Source of the DNA: Zoogloeaceae bacterium
Lineage (GTDB): Bacteria; Pseudomonadota; Gammaproteobacteria; Burkholderiales; Rhodocyclaceae
NCBI GenBank assembly: GCA_024235595.1
Contig: JACKMC010000004.1
Location: 62,001 to 126,000, forward strand
Reading direction: 5' to 3'
Length of the DNA stretch: 64,000 nt
The position numbers were made by a program, and so were the translations under genes. Within the stretch, counting starts at the first letter, position 1. The number at the start of each line of letters is the position of its first letter. Under the pieces are notes generated by a model. That model did no database searches. It saw only the letters and a program-made list of their open reading frames with translations, and was not told the DNA's origin. Positions 8,382 through 17,182 of this stretch are shown here, in pieces.

Positions 8382-8584
8382 GCCTCCAGGCCAGCAGCGG
8401 TGCGCTCCACGGAGTCAGCCGGCTTGCCGAGATCGGGAACGAAGCACAGGGCTCCGATCTCTTCGATCGGCAGCGTCGTCCACCTGCCGAGCCAGTTGTC
8501 GAACAAGCCGATCCAGCGATTCATGCTCCCGCTCCATTCAACGTCGAAACCGCAGTTGGACGCGCAGGCGCGTAACGCATTCAT
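8375..8584 (-). CDS. possible small hypothetical protein
   Basis: A 69-codon minus-strand frame from ATG 8584. Residues 10-55 (DVEWSGSMNRWIGLFDNW; TTLPIEEIGALCFVPDLG) have a protein-like pattern of hydrophobic and acidic residues. It overlaps the end of the DUF1178 gene by 7 bp in a convergent arrangement. I recognise no family and it may be a fragment. The remainder of 8585-8744 shows nothing. Confidence 0.3.
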   Translation of the reverse strand: MNALRACASNCGFDVEWSGSMNRWIGLFDNWLGRWTTLPIEEIGALCFVPDLGKPADSVERTAAGLEAQ

Positions 8585-8744
8585 CCGATGGGCGATCGTC
8601 GTCGAAGCCAGGAAACTTCAGAGTTTCAGATCGATACCCGGATGCACGAGCGGTCTGCCGCGGTTTCTGGGTTCAAGTGTGTCCTGATGAACACCCTAGC
8701 CGGCTCGCGTGACGCACCGGTTAAGCGATTGTTCCCATCGTATG

Positions 8745-9953
8745 TCAGTTGGCGAGGACGATCAGCGGCACCTCCATTTCGGTCGCCGAGAGGCCGCCAT
8801 GGACGGCAGCCATCGGATGAAGCGATTGCAAGTGCATCTCGTTGACGAGGGTTCCCGCGCCGCGCGGCAGCAAGAGCAAGTCGCCGATCCTCGCTTCGAT
8901 GTCCCGGTGCGGGTGTCCCGGCCCCAACAGGCCGAGTTGCCCGACCCTGGCCGCATCGAGGACGTCGATGCGCTCGCCGAACACATCGACGAGTGCAGCA
9001 CCGAATTCGTCCCGGGCGCCCTCCCTCAACACACACCACGCCGCCCTGCGTTCTCCCCACAGCGGTTGAGAGAGCATCGCCGCGATCTCGGGATGGGCGC
9101 CAAGCAGGCAAAGCTCGGCAAGCGGCGCATCGATCAACCCGTGGTCGGCGCTGACAACCACCGCGACGCCGGAATCCGCAAGGCTGTCGGCCAGGCGACC
9201 GAACATCGCGTCGATGCGCGCGAACTTGGCGGCGAGCGCTTCCGAACCGATACCGGCATCGTGCGCCAGGCTGTCGAAGCCGGGATAGTAGGCGTGCACC
9301 AGGGCGCCGCGGCCGCAACCCGAGAGCGCGGCCGCAATCGTCGCATCGAGTTCGTCGAGTCGCTCGTAGCCGAGCACCTTTGCACCACGATTATGGCGCC
9401 GACTGTAGGTTGAATCGATCAGCCATGAGGGCGTAACCACCACACTCTCGCCGGCCAAGCGTTGGAATAGCGTGCGGTAGGGAAACAGGCGACGACGGTG
9501 AAACGGTCCCACGAGGGCACGCCCATCGGCTTCGGCGACCATCGGCAAGGGCAGGATCAGCTCGCCCAGGTGATCGCGCGTGACCCAGCCGTTGAGACCA
9601 TGAACGGCCGGCGCGAGGCCGGTGAGAAACGTCGTTACCGCGCTCGCGGTGGTGGACGGAAAAACGGAGGTCAGGCTGCCCCGACGCGCAGCGAGCAGTC
9701 TGCTGCCACCGCCACGGGTACGAAGGTAGGCGTCGCCCAGCCCATCGAGGATCAGCAGCACGATCTTCCCGGGTCGCTCGCCGTCGAGCGATAGCCCATC
9801 GCGCAGCGGCATCACGTCTGCCTGTGGCGCGGCACCGAGCAGACGCGCCAGCGACTCGACCAGGTTGAGAATCGATCGCCCCTGGTAGTCAGGCAGGACC
9901 CAATCCCGGCCGGGATCGGCCGGCATGGAGAATCCGGGCAGCTCAGAAGGCAT
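8745..9953 (-). CDS. alkaline-phosphatase-superfamily phosphodiesterase
   Basis: A 402-residue protein of the type I phosphodiesterase/nucleotide pyrophosphatase group (alkaline phosphatase superfamily). Metal and catalytic residues are visible in order: D in VLLILDGLGD, nucleophile T in FPSTTASAVTTFLTGL, D and H in YPGFDSLAHDAG, DH in VVSADHGLID, and a late H in AAVHGGLS. There is no signal peptide, so it is probably cytoplasmic. The ATG at 9953 is chosen because the longer frame adds an unlikely basic segment. It may hydrolyse a phosphodiester or act as a nucleotide pyrophosphatase; the substrate cannot be read from sequence. Monocistronic. Confidence 0.8.
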   Translation of the reverse strand: MPSELPGFSMPADPGRDWVLPDYQGRSILNLVESLARLLGAAPQADVMPLRDGLSLDGERPGKIVLLILDGLGDAYLRTRGGGSRLLAARRGSLTSVFPSTTASAVTTFLTGLAPAVHGLNGWVTRDHLGELILPLPMVAEADGRALVGPFHRRRLFPYRTLFQRLAGESVVVTPSWLIDSTYSRRHNRGAKVLGYERLDELDATIAAALSGCGRGALVHAYYPGFDSLAHDAGIGSEALAAKFARIDAMFGRLADSLADSGVAVVVSADHGLIDAPLAELCLLGAHPEIAAMLSQPLWGERRAAWCVLREGARDEFGAALVDVFGERIDVLDAARVGQLGLLGPGHPHRDIEARIGDLLLLPRGAGTLVNEMHLQSLHPMAAVHGGLSATEMEVPLIVLAN

Positions 9954-10060
9954 GGTTTGATCTTCCGCACGGAACAGCACAGCACGATACCACCTGCGAG
10001 GCGGCCGGGCTCGAGACCGGTCTATCGCGATGGCGTGCAGAGGCGAACCGGGCACCGTCG

Positions 10061-10101
10061 ACAAAAAATTGGGGAAGCATCTTTCGACACTTCCCCAATT
10101 T
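10061..10101 (-). terminator. intrinsic terminator of tRNA-Gly
   Basis: A perfect 12-bp stem (AAATTGGGGAAG at 10066-10077 pairing with 10090-10101) with a 12-nt loop. On the minus strand it is followed by a run of six T (10061-10066 region). It begins 7 bp after the tRNA CCA end, as expected for a monocistronic tRNA gene. Confidence 0.9.
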
Positions 10102-10107
10102 CGGGTC

Positions 10108-10183
10108 TGGAGCGGGAAACGAGGCTCGAACTCGCGACCTCAACCTTGGCAAGGTTGCGCTCTACCAACTGAGCTATTCCCGC
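10108..10183 (-). tRNA. tRNA-Gly (GCC anticodon)
   Basis: A 76-nt cloverleaf on the minus strand. The acceptor stem GCGGGAA/TTCCCGC is followed by discriminator T and an encoded CCA (complement of 10108-10110). The D-arm contains AGCTCAGTTGGTAGAGC, the anticodon stem CAACC/GGTTG encloses TTGCCAA with anticodon GCC (complement of 10148-10150), and the T-arm is GTTCGAGCC. It has its own promoter and terminator. Confidence 0.97.
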
Positions 10184-10196
10184 AAAAGAGACGCGC

Positions 10197-10225
10197 ATTA
10201 TAGAAACGCACCCCTTGTTCGTCAA
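10197..10225 (-). promoter_or_regulatory. sigma-70 promoter of tRNA-Gly
   Basis: On the minus strand TTGACG (10220-10225) and TATAAT (10197-10202) are separated by 17 bp, a near-consensus promoter ending about 14 bp before the tRNA 5' end. It follows directly after pgsA. Confidence 0.85.
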
Positions 10226-10240
10226 CCTCCTTTTTGAAGG

Positions 10241-10807
10241 TCAATCCTCCCGGAATCTCGGCGCGGCCTTGCGCAGATAGTAGCCCATGGACCACAGGGT
10301 GAGCGCCGCTGCAATCCACACCAGGATGGTTCCCAACGGACGAACCTCGAAACCGAAGAGCTGCGCATTGTATAGCAACAGTGGAATCGCCGTCATCTGC
10401 GCAGCGGTCTTGAGTTTGCCGACGAAGGCGACGGCAACGCTCGACGCCTCGCCAAGCTTCGCCATCCACTCGCGCAAGGCCGAAATCGTGATCTCGCGGC
10501 CGATGATGATCACCGCCAGGATGGCATCGATGCGGGCGAGTTGAACCAGCATGATGAGCGCCGCGGCCACCATCAGCTTGTCGGCAACCGGGTCCAGAAA
10601 CGCGCCGAACGCAGAGGTCTGTTTGAGCGTACGGGCGAGATAGCCGTCGAACCAGTCCGTCACCGCGGCAACGATGAAGATCACCGCGGCGATGAAATTA
10701 CGCTCCCCTACCGAAAGCCATGAATCAGGAAGGTAGTAGACGCCGACGAAGATCGGTATCAGCGCAATGCGCGCCCAGGTAAGTGAATTGGGGATGTTGA
10801 AGAGCAT
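10241..10807 (-). CDS. pgsA: CDP-diacylglycerol--glycerol-3-phosphate 3-phosphatidyltransferase
   Basis: An inner-membrane enzyme making phosphatidylglycerol phosphate from CDP-diacylglycerol and glycerol 3-phosphate, the committed step to phosphatidylglycerol and cardiolipin. The CDP-alcohol phosphotransferase signature is complete: DWFDGYLARTLKQ followed by GAFLDPVADKL (D-G-x2-A-R-x8-G-x3-D-x3-D). Several hydrophobic helices are visible (for example FIAAVIFIVAAVT and ILAVIIIGREIT). At 188 residues it has the usual length. It lies 36 bp downstream of uvrC, which also neighbours pgsA in many proteobacteria, and is the last gene of the long lepA-to-pgsA run. Confidence 0.96.
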   Translation of the reverse strand: MLFNIPNSLTWARIALIPIFVGVYYLPDSWLSVGERNFIAAVIFIVAAVTDWFDGYLARTLKQTSAFGAFLDPVADKLMVAAALIMLVQLARIDAILAVIIIGREITISALREWMAKLGEASSVAVAFVGKLKTAAQMTAIPLLLYNAQLFGFEVRPLGTILVWIAAALTLWSMGYYLRKAAPRFRED

Positions 10808-10843
10808 GAATGTGCCAGCAGGCCGAACACGGCGAAACCGCCG

Positions 10844-12652
10844 TCAATGCAACGCATTGTATATCTGTTCGGCAAGCTTTCGGCTGATCCCCTCGACGCG
10901 GCAGAGATCATCCACGGTCGCCGCGCGCACGCCATCGAGTCCTCCGAATGCGCCGAGCAGGCCGCGGCGGCGGCTGGGACCGACCCCCGGGATGTCCTCG
11001 AGTTTCGAGCTGCCGCGCGCCTTGGCGCGCCTCGCGCGGTGGCCGGTGATCGCAAATCGGTGGGCTTCGTCGCGGATCTCCTGCACCAGGTGAAGCGCGG
11101 GTTGGTCGGTCGCGAGGTTCGCCGCGGCTCGTCCGTCGGCGAAGAACAGCGTCTCCAGGCCAGGTTTTCGCCCTTCGCCCTTGGCCACCCCGACCAGCGG
11201 GATCGACTCGAGTCCAAGCTCCGCCATGACTTCCACCGCGATACCGAGTTGCCCGCGCCCACCATCGATGAGCACCAGATCCGGTCGCACGCCCTCGCCC
11301 ATCGCGACCTTCTCGTATCGGCGTGTCAGCGCCTGGCGCATCGCGGCGTAGTCGTCGCCCGGCGTGATGCCGGCGATATTGTAGCGGCGATACTCGGACT
11401 TCTTCATTGCGCCGCCTTCACTCACCACGCAGGAGGCGACGGCGGCCTCGCCCATGGTATGGCTGATGTCGAAGCATTCGATGCGCATCGGAAGGTCTTC
11501 CATCCGCAGGGCCTCGCGCAGCGCCTCCAGACGCAGTTCGGCGCGGCCGGAATCCCTTGCGCGATTCGCCAGCGCCAGGCGCGCATTGCCTTCGGCCATC
11601 TCCATCCACGCTTTCTCCGCCGCGTAGCGCGGCGCGACGACGGCCGGTGCTTGCTCGAGGATCTCCTCCAGCGCCATCCGCACCGCATCGCAAGCGGGAC
11701 CGACGAGCACCTTCGCGGGGACCGGGTGATCGAGGTAATGCTGTTCGACGAAAGCCAACAATACGTCCTCGGCCGAGCAGCCGGAAGCGTTGCTCGGGAA
11801 CAGCGGGCGATCTCCGAGGTGTCGGCCGCCGCGGATCATGGCAAGGTTCACGCACACCACGCCCGCCTCCTCGACCACGCCAAGGATGTCCACGTTCTCG
11901 TCCTTGCCGCTATCGACATACTGCCGATGCAAGACCTTCTGCAGCGAACGAATCTGGTCGCGGCTGGCCGCCGCCTTCTCGAATTCGAGGTTGTCGGCGG
12001 CCTGCTGCATCTTTTCGGTAAGCTTGTCGATCACCTCGCTGGCACGTCCGTCGAGAAAAAGCGCAGTAAGGCGGACATCGAGTGCGTAGTGGGCCTCGTC
12101 GATCTCCCCTACGCACGGTGCGGTGCAACGATGGATCTGATGCAGCAGGCAGGGGCGCGAACGGTTCTGGAATACGCTGTTCTCGCAGGTACGAAGCTGA
12201 AAGATCTTCTGCAGCAGATGGATGCTCTCGCGCACCGCCCAACTGCTCGGGAAGGGGCCGAAATACCGTGCCCCCCGACGAAAGGCGCCGCGATGAAACG
12301 CAAGCCGCGGGAATTCGTCACCGGTAAGGCAGATATAGGGATAGGACTTGTCGTCACGAAACAGGATGTTGTACTTGGGCGCCAGGCTCTTGATGAGATT
12401 GTTCTCGAGCAACAGCGCTTCGGCTTCGGAGCGCGTCGGCGTGATGTCGACGCGCACCACCTGCGAGATCATGATCGCGATGCGCGGACTCGGCTGGGTG
12501 CGCTGGAAATACGAAGAAACCCGGCGTTTGAGGTTCTTGGCCTTGCCGACGTAGAGCACCAGATCGCCGTCGCCGATCATGCGATAGACGCCGGGCTGCT
12601 CGGGCACGCCTTTGAGAAACGCCTTGGCATCGAATCCGGAGGTCGCGCCCAA
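10844..12652 (-). CDS. uvrC: excinuclease ABC subunit C
   Basis: The nuclease of nucleotide excision repair that cuts on both sides of a lesion in the UvrB-DNA complex. An N-terminal GIY-YIG domain (GVYRMIGDGDLVLYVGKAKNLKRR) makes the 3' cut, a UVR motif (about 203-238) contacts UvrB, the C-terminal RNase H-like domain (IECFDISHTMGE; LVLIDGGRGQLG) makes the 5' cut, and a tandem helix-hairpin-helix (IPGVGPSRRRGLLGAFGG) binds DNA at the end. At 602 residues it is full length. Its start lies 9 bp from the nagZ stop, so it is probably co-transcribed. Confidence 0.97.
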   Translation of the reverse strand: MGATSGFDAKAFLKGVPEQPGVYRMIGDGDLVLYVGKAKNLKRRVSSYFQRTQPSPRIAIMISQVVRVDITPTRSEAEALLLENNLIKSLAPKYNILFRDDKSYPYICLTGDEFPRLAFHRGAFRRGARYFGPFPSSWAVRESIHLLQKIFQLRTCENSVFQNRSRPCLLHQIHRCTAPCVGEIDEAHYALDVRLTALFLDGRASEVIDKLTEKMQQAADNLEFEKAAASRDQIRSLQKVLHRQYVDSGKDENVDILGVVEEAGVVCVNLAMIRGGRHLGDRPLFPSNASGCSAEDVLLAFVEQHYLDHPVPAKVLVGPACDAVRMALEEILEQAPAVVAPRYAAEKAWMEMAEGNARLALANRARDSGRAELRLEALREALRMEDLPMRIECFDISHTMGEAAVASCVVSEGGAMKKSEYRRYNIAGITPGDDYAAMRQALTRRYEKVAMGEGVRPDLVLIDGGRGQLGIAVEVMAELGLESIPLVGVAKGEGRKPGLETLFFADGRAAANLATDQPALHLVQEIRDEAHRFAITGHRARRAKARGSSKLEDIPGVGPSRRRGLLGAFGGLDGVRAATVDDLCRVEGISRKLAEQIYNALH

Positions 12653-12661
12653 TTGCGCGTC

Positions 12662-13717
12662 CTAGGCCACAGGCGGCAGGAGTTGCGTAACGGTATCGCA
12701 GGCGGCAAGGTAGCGGCCGTCCGCGGTGAGATCGATCGCCGGGGCATGACGCGTGGGCTCGCGCAAACGCGAGATACGCACCCGACTCGCCGCGTCGACG
12801 CTCGGCCGCCATCCGTCCAGCAATTGCACCGCGAGGTCCGGCCGGTTGCAAACCAGCACCATGTCGCAGCCGGCCTCGTGCGCCGCGCTCGCCCGGGCGA
12901 TGATGTCACCCACCACTGTCGCGCCCTCCATGGTGAGGTCGTCGCTGAAGATCACCCCCTCGAAGCCGAGCCTGGCGCGAAGCACCTCCTGCAACCAGAA
13001 GCGCGAGAAACCTGCCGGATTGGGATCGACCGCACTGTAGGTGACATGCGCCGGCATCACCCCTGAGAGACGTCCTCCGACGCGGGCACGATAGGGTTGA
13101 ATATCCGCGAGCCAGATCGACTCGAAATCGCGCTCGTCGGTCGGAACTTCAGTGTGCGAATCCGCCGTCACATAGCCATGACCCGGGAAGTGCTTGCCGA
13201 CGCAGCCCATGCCGGCTTCGGCAAGACCCTCGGCAAGCGCTTCCGCCAGCGCCGCAGTGACGCGCGGGTCGCGGTCGAAGGCGCGATCGCCAATCACCGT
13301 GCTGACGCCGTAGTCGAGGTCGAGCACCGGCGTAAAGCTCAGATCCACGCCACGGGCACGCAGCTCGGCAGCCAACAGGAAGCCGGTTTCGCGTGCCGCC
13401 TGGGCGGCCCGGCCAGGATGCTCGCGCCAAAGCTCGCCGAAGCGACGCATCGCCGGCAGGCGGGTGAATCCGTTCCTGAAGCGTTGCACCCGGCCGCCCT
13501 CCTGATCCACGGCGACGACCAGCTCGGGCGAACGTTGGGCGTGGATTTCGGCGGTCAGCGCGGCGAGTTGCTCCGGACTCTCGAAATTGCGTGCGAAGAG
13601 AATCACGCCACCGACGAGAGGATGACGAAGCAACTCCCGCTCGTCGGCGCTCAAGGCAAGGCCCGCGACGTCGAGCATGACCGGGCCGGGCAACAGTTCG
13701 GAAGACTTGAGGTTCAT
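12662..13717 (-). CDS. nagZ: beta-N-acetylhexosaminidase (NagZ)
   Basis: A cytoplasmic family 3 glycoside hydrolase that removes N-acetylglucosamine from anhydromuropeptides in cell-wall recycling. Diagnostic segments are AVDQEGGRVQRF, GKHFPGHGYVTADSHTEVP (the flexible loop with the His-Asp acid/base pair) and IFSDDLTMEGA with the catalytic Asp. At 351 residues it is normal in length. Its ATG overlaps the acpS stop by 4 bp. By altering muropeptide pools NagZ can affect AmpC beta-lactamase induction where that system exists; no such partner is in view. Confidence 0.96.
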   Translation of the reverse strand: MNLKSSELLPGPVMLDVAGLALSADERELLRHPLVGGVILFARNFESPEQLAALTAEIHAQRSPELVVAVDQEGGRVQRFRNGFTRLPAMRRFGELWREHPGRAAQAARETGFLLAAELRARGVDLSFTPVLDLDYGVSTVIGDRAFDRDPRVTAALAEALAEGLAEAGMGCVGKHFPGHGYVTADSHTEVPTDERDFESIWLADIQPYRARVGGRLSGVMPAHVTYSAVDPNPAGFSRFWLQEVLRARLGFEGVIFSDDLTMEGATVVGDIIARASAAHEAGCDMVLVCNRPDLAVQLLDGWRPSVDAASRVRISRLREPTRHAPAIDLTADGRYLAACDTVTQLLPPVA

Positions 13718-14091
13718 GTTCTCTCGATCACGGCAAATGCCATCACATAGTGACGCTCGTCACTGATACTCAAATGAGCGCTCAACGCTGCACTGCGCAT
13801 ATAGTCCTCGAGTGCCTTGAAATAGGCGAATTCGGGGCGCCCGAGCGCATCGTGGCTGACGCCGATCGCGTGCAGCGTGGCCGGCGCGCGAACGCCGCAT
13901 CCCAGCGCCTTGCCAAACGCCTCCTTGGCGGCGAATCGCTTGGCGAGAAAGCGCGCAGGCTCTCTTGCACAGAGGAACTCCGGCCGCTCCGACTCGGCCA
14001 GGATGCGCCACGCAAAGCCCTGCCCCATGCGCGCGAGGCTCGCCTCGACGCGACATACCTCGACGAGGTCTGCGCCGATGCCGTGCAGCAT
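13714..14091 (-). CDS. acpS: holo-[acyl-carrier-protein] synthase
   Basis: Transfers 4'-phosphopantetheine from coenzyme A to the serine of apo-ACP. The 125-residue protein has both family motifs: GIGADLVEVCRVE (magnesium-binding Asp) and FLAKRFAAKEAFGKALG (Glu and Lys of the active site). It sits between pdxJ and nagZ with a 10-bp gap and a 4-bp overlap respectively. Its substrate acpP is encoded in the fab cluster about 14 kb away. Confidence 0.96.
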   Translation of the reverse strand: MLHGIGADLVEVCRVEASLARMGQGFAWRILAESERPEFLCAREPARFLAKRFAAKEAFGKALGCGVRAPATLHAIGVSHDALGRPEFAYFKALEDYMRSAALSAHLSISDERHYVMAFAVIERT

Positions 14092-14101
14092 GCCTGCGCC
14101 C

Positions 14102-14857
14102 TCAGGCGCCGCTCGCGGCGGCTTCGCGCATCAGGCGCTTCATCTCGCGCACCGACTCGCGCAGCCCGGTGAACACCGCGCGGCTGACGATCGCATGGCC
14201 GATGTGCAGCTCGCGCACCGCAGGCAGGCGGGCGATCGGCTGCACGTTGTAGAAGTTCAAGGCGTGCCCGGCGTTGAAGCGCATCCCCAGGCCGACGATT
14301 GCGCTGCCGGCGGCGGCAATCTTGTCGATCTCGGCGAGTACCGACGGGCTGCGGGCGTCGCGGCCGGCGGCGTGAAAAGCATGCGCGTAGGGGCCGGTGT
14401 GGATTTCGCAGACACGAACGCCAATGCGCGCCGCCGCCTCGACCTGCGCGAGTTCGGCGTCGATGAACGCGCTCACCACGATGCCGGCATCGCCGAGACG
14501 CTCTACAACGCCCCTGAGCCGCGCTTCCTGCGCCGCCACGTCGAGACCGCCTTCGGTAGTGACTTCGTGTCGGCCCTCCGGAACCAGCATTGCCATCTCC
14601 GGGCGCAAGGCGCAGGCGATGTCCACCATCTCGGGCGTTGCCGCCATCTCGAGGTTGAGCTTCACCTGGGTCAGGTCGCGCAGTTTGCGCACGTCCTCAT
14701 CGTGGATGTGCCGACGATCCTCGCGCAGATGGACGGTAATGCCATCCGCACCGCCCAGGTGCGCCTCGACAGCAGCCCATACCGGGTCGGGCTCGAAGGT
14801 GAGGCGTGCCTGGCGTAGCGTGGCGACGTGGTCAATGTTGACGCCGAGTTCGATCAC
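14102..14857 (-). CDS. pdxJ: pyridoxine 5'-phosphate synthase
   Basis: Condenses 3-amino-2-oxopropyl phosphate with deoxyxylulose 5-phosphate to pyridoxine 5'-phosphate. The start is GTG at 14857, giving MIELGVNIDHVATLRQAR, the invariant N-terminus of PdxJ; GTGA overlaps the recO stop by 4 bp and GGAG lies just upstream. Other blocks are GADGITVHLREDRRHI, LNLEMAATPEM, EIHTGPYA and LHIGHAIVSRA (catalytic Glu, His and phosphate-binding loop). 251 residues, full length. The same frame stays open far upstream without a second gene. Confidence 0.96.
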   Translation of the reverse strand: MIELGVNIDHVATLRQARLTFEPDPVWAAVEAHLGGADGITVHLREDRRHIHDEDVRKLRDLTQVKLNLEMAATPEMVDIACALRPEMAMLVPEGRHEVTTEGGLDVAAQEARLRGVVERLGDAGIVVSAFIDAELAQVEAAARIGVRVCEIHTGPYAHAFHAAGRDARSPSVLAEIDKIAAAGSAIVGLGMRFNAGHALNFYNVQPIARLPAVRELHIGHAIVSRAVFTGLRESVREMKRLMREAAASGA

Positions 14858-15576
14858 AGCTCCATTAACTCCGTAAACACCCGGCGCGACTGCAGCGGCT
14901 GACCGCCAAGGTAGTGATTGATGAGCCGTCGCAGCAGCGACTTGCCCTGAGACAATGTTTCGGCGGCGGAGAAATCGCCCGCAGCCAGCGCCAGAAGGGT
15001 CCTGCCGGACAGGACCTGCAGATCGCCGGCATCGCCCTCGAGCCGGCTCACTCCGCGCTCGATTATAAAGACATAGCGCCCATCTGCCATTACCGGCTGG
15101 CCCGATTCCGCCTCGGTCGCGAGGTCGATTCCGTATCCAAGCTCCTGCAGCAATGCGAGTTCGAAGCGGCGCAGCACGCGCTGCGCATCGTCGCCCGCCG
15201 AAAGCCGCCGCAAGGCCTCGCGATAGTGCTCGAACAGCGCGGGGTGTGGATCTTCGCGCGGCAGCAGGCGGATCAGCAATTCGTTGAGATAGTAGCCACA
15301 CAGCAGTGCCCGTCCGCCAAGCAGCGGCTGGCCGCCCTGCCACTCGGCCCGCGCCAGCGTCTTGACCTCGCCGCCGCCCGACCAATCGACGAGCAGCGGC
15401 TGAAAGGCCATCAATACGCCACGCAACGCCGACGCGGGCCGACGCGCGCCCTTGGCAACCATCGGCACCCGGCCATGATCCCGGGAAAACAATTCGACGA
15501 TCAGGCTCGTCTCCCGCCAGGGATGGGTATGGAGAACGAAACCTGACTGCAGTTCGACGCGCTGTCGGGAGCTCAC
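14854..15576 (-). CDS. recO: DNA repair protein RecO
   Basis: A recombination mediator that, with RecR and RecF, loads RecA on SSB-coated gaps. The 240-residue protein starts with the OB-fold (SGFVLHTHPWRETSLIVELFSRDHGRV), followed by a helical core with CGYYLNELLIRLLPREDPHPALFEHY. The recO position next to era and rnc is typical of proteobacteria. It overlaps pdxJ by 4 bp and starts 12 bp after the era stop. Confidence 0.95.
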   Translation of the reverse strand: MSSRQRVELQSGFVLHTHPWRETSLIVELFSRDHGRVPMVAKGARRPASALRGVLMAFQPLLVDWSGGGEVKTLARAEWQGGQPLLGGRALLCGYYLNELLIRLLPREDPHPALFEHYREALRRLSAGDDAQRVLRRFELALLQELGYGIDLATEAESGQPVMADGRYVFIIERGVSRLEGDAGDLQVLSGRTLLALAAGDFSAAETLSQGKSLLRRLINHYLGGQPLQSRRVFTELMEL

Positions 15577-15588
15577 GTACGAACGGTG

Positions 15589-16500
15589 TTACTCGTACCC
15601 AAGGCTCTTCAATGCGCGCTGGTCGTCGGACCAGCCGCTCTTGACCTTGACCCACACCTCGAGAAAGACCTTGCCATCGAAGAGCTGTTCGAGCTCCTGG
15701 CGCGCTTCGGAGGCGATGCGCTTGAGCTGCTCGCCGCCCTTGCCGATCACGATCCCCTTGTGGCCAGCCTTGTCGACGATCACTGCGGCATGGATCCGCC
15801 GCAAGCGCCCCTCGATCTCGAACTTCTCGATCTCGACCGCAATGCCGTAGGGCAGCTCGTCACCGAGCAGGCGGAACAGCTTCTCACGCAAGAACTCGGC
15901 CGCCATGAAGCGCTCGCTGCGGTCGGTAATGTCGTCTGCGGCGAACATCGGCACGCCCTGGGGCAGGTACTGGCGCGCGGTCTTGAGCAGTTCGCCGACG
16001 TTGGTGCCCTTCTCGGCACTCAGCGGGACGATCTCGGTAAAGGCACGGACCTTCTGCATCTCGTCGATGAAGGGCAGCAGCTTCGACTTGTCGGCGAGCT
16101 GGTCCACCTTGTTGATCACCAGCACCACCTTGGCATCGGGCGGCAGCAGATCCACGACCTGCCGATCCGCACCGTCGAAGCGCCCGGCCTCGATCACCAT
16201 GAAAACCAGATCGACATCGGCCAGCACCTGCGTCACCGTGCGGTTCATGGTGCGATTGAGGGCGTTGCTGTGGCGAGTCTGGAAGCCGGGCGTATCGACG
16301 AACACGTACTGCGCATCGTCCTGGGTCAATACCCCCGTTATGCGGTGGCGAGTCGTTTGCGCCTTGCGCGAAACGATGCTGATCTTCTGCCCGACCAAGC
16401 GGTTGAGCAGCGTCGACTTGCCCACGTTCGGGCGCCCGACGATGGCAATGAAGCCACAGTGAAAGTCGTCGGGGTTGGGTTTTTCGATTGATTCGCTCAT
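15589..16500 (-). CDS. era: GTPase Era
   Basis: An essential GTPase that binds 16S rRNA near its 3' end and assists 30S maturation. G-motifs are visible: GRPNVGKS (G1), DTPGFQ (G3) and NKVDQL (G4), with a C-terminal KH domain (GHKGIVIGKGGEQLKRIASEAR). From ATG 16500 it has 303 residues; the longer frame upstream is the rnc gene read in another phase. ATGA overlaps the rnc stop, so expression is coupled to RNase III. Confidence 0.97.
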   Translation of the reverse strand: MSESIEKPNPDDFHCGFIAIVGRPNVGKSTLLNRLVGQKISIVSRKAQTTRHRITGVLTQDDAQYVFVDTPGFQTRHSNALNRTMNRTVTQVLADVDLVFMVIEAGRFDGADRQVVDLLPPDAKVVLVINKVDQLADKSKLLPFIDEMQKVRAFTEIVPLSAEKGTNVGELLKTARQYLPQGVPMFAADDITDRSERFMAAEFLREKLFRLLGDELPYGIAVEIEKFEIEGRLRRIHAAVIVDKAGHKGIVIGKGGEQLKRIASEARQELEQLFDGKVFLEVWVKVKSGWSDDQRALKSLGYE

Positions 16501-17168
16501 TTTCCTTGCAGCCTCTGCAGCGCAGCCTGTGCCGCCTGTTGTTCGGCAGCCCGCCGACTGGGACCGACGCCGACGGTCTTCAGCGTCGGATTGTCGACAA
16601 CGCAACTCACCTCAAATTCCTGCGCATGTGCCTCACCCCGCACTTGCGCAAGCTCGTAGCGGGGAAGCGGCTTGCGACGCCCCTGCAGCCACTCCTGCAG
16701 CGCAGTCTTGGGATCCTTGAGCACCGCGCGGTTGTCCAGGCCGTCGAGCATCGGGCGATAGAGCCGGGAGATCACCGCCCGCGCGGCCTCCAGGCCACCA
16801 TCCAGGAATACCGCCGCGAAAAGCGCTTCGAGTGCATCGGCAAGGATCGAGGGGCGCCGATAGCCGCCACTCTTGAGTTCGCCCTCACCAAGGTGCAGGC
16901 ACTCGCCCAGCTTCAGGGCAACCGCGACCTGATGCAGGGCCTCCTGCCTCACCAGCGTTGCCCGCAGTCGCGACATCTCACCCTCGCGCAACTTTTCGTA
17001 GCGCTCGAACAACTCGATGGCGATCGAACAGTTGAGGATGCTGTCACCCAGAAATTCGAGCCTTTCGTTGTGAGGCGTGCCGAAGCTTCGGTGGGTCAAT
17101 GCCTGTTGAAGGAGTTCGGGGCGCTCGAAAGAGTAGCCGATCGCCTTCTGCAGTTGCTCGTTGTTCAT
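16497..17168 (-). CDS. rnc: ribonuclease III
   Basis: A double-strand-specific endoribonuclease for rRNA processing and mRNA turnover. The catalytic signature NERLEFLGDSILN is present, with further metal-site residues around EALFAAVFLDGG, and the C-terminal dsRBD covers about 155-222 (DPKTALQEWLQGR onward). 223 residues, normal. It lies between a DUF4845 gene and era, overlapping era by 4 bp. Confidence 0.97.
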   Translation of the reverse strand: MNNEQLQKAIGYSFERPELLQQALTHRSFGTPHNERLEFLGDSILNCSIAIELFERYEKLREGEMSRLRATLVRQEALHQVAVALKLGECLHLGEGELKSGGYRRPSILADALEALFAAVFLDGGLEAARAVISRLYRPMLDGLDNRAVLKDPKTALQEWLQGRRKPLPRYELAQVRGEAHAQEFEVSCVVDNPTLKTVGVGPSRRAAEQQAAQAALQRLQGK

Positions 17169-17182
17169 CCCGCCCGTGTGCC

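Noticed and set aside
10108..10183. tRNA-Gly as an integration (att) site for a genomic island
   Set aside because: No integrase and no direct repeat of the tRNA 3' end seen nearby; both sides are ordinary housekeeping genes.
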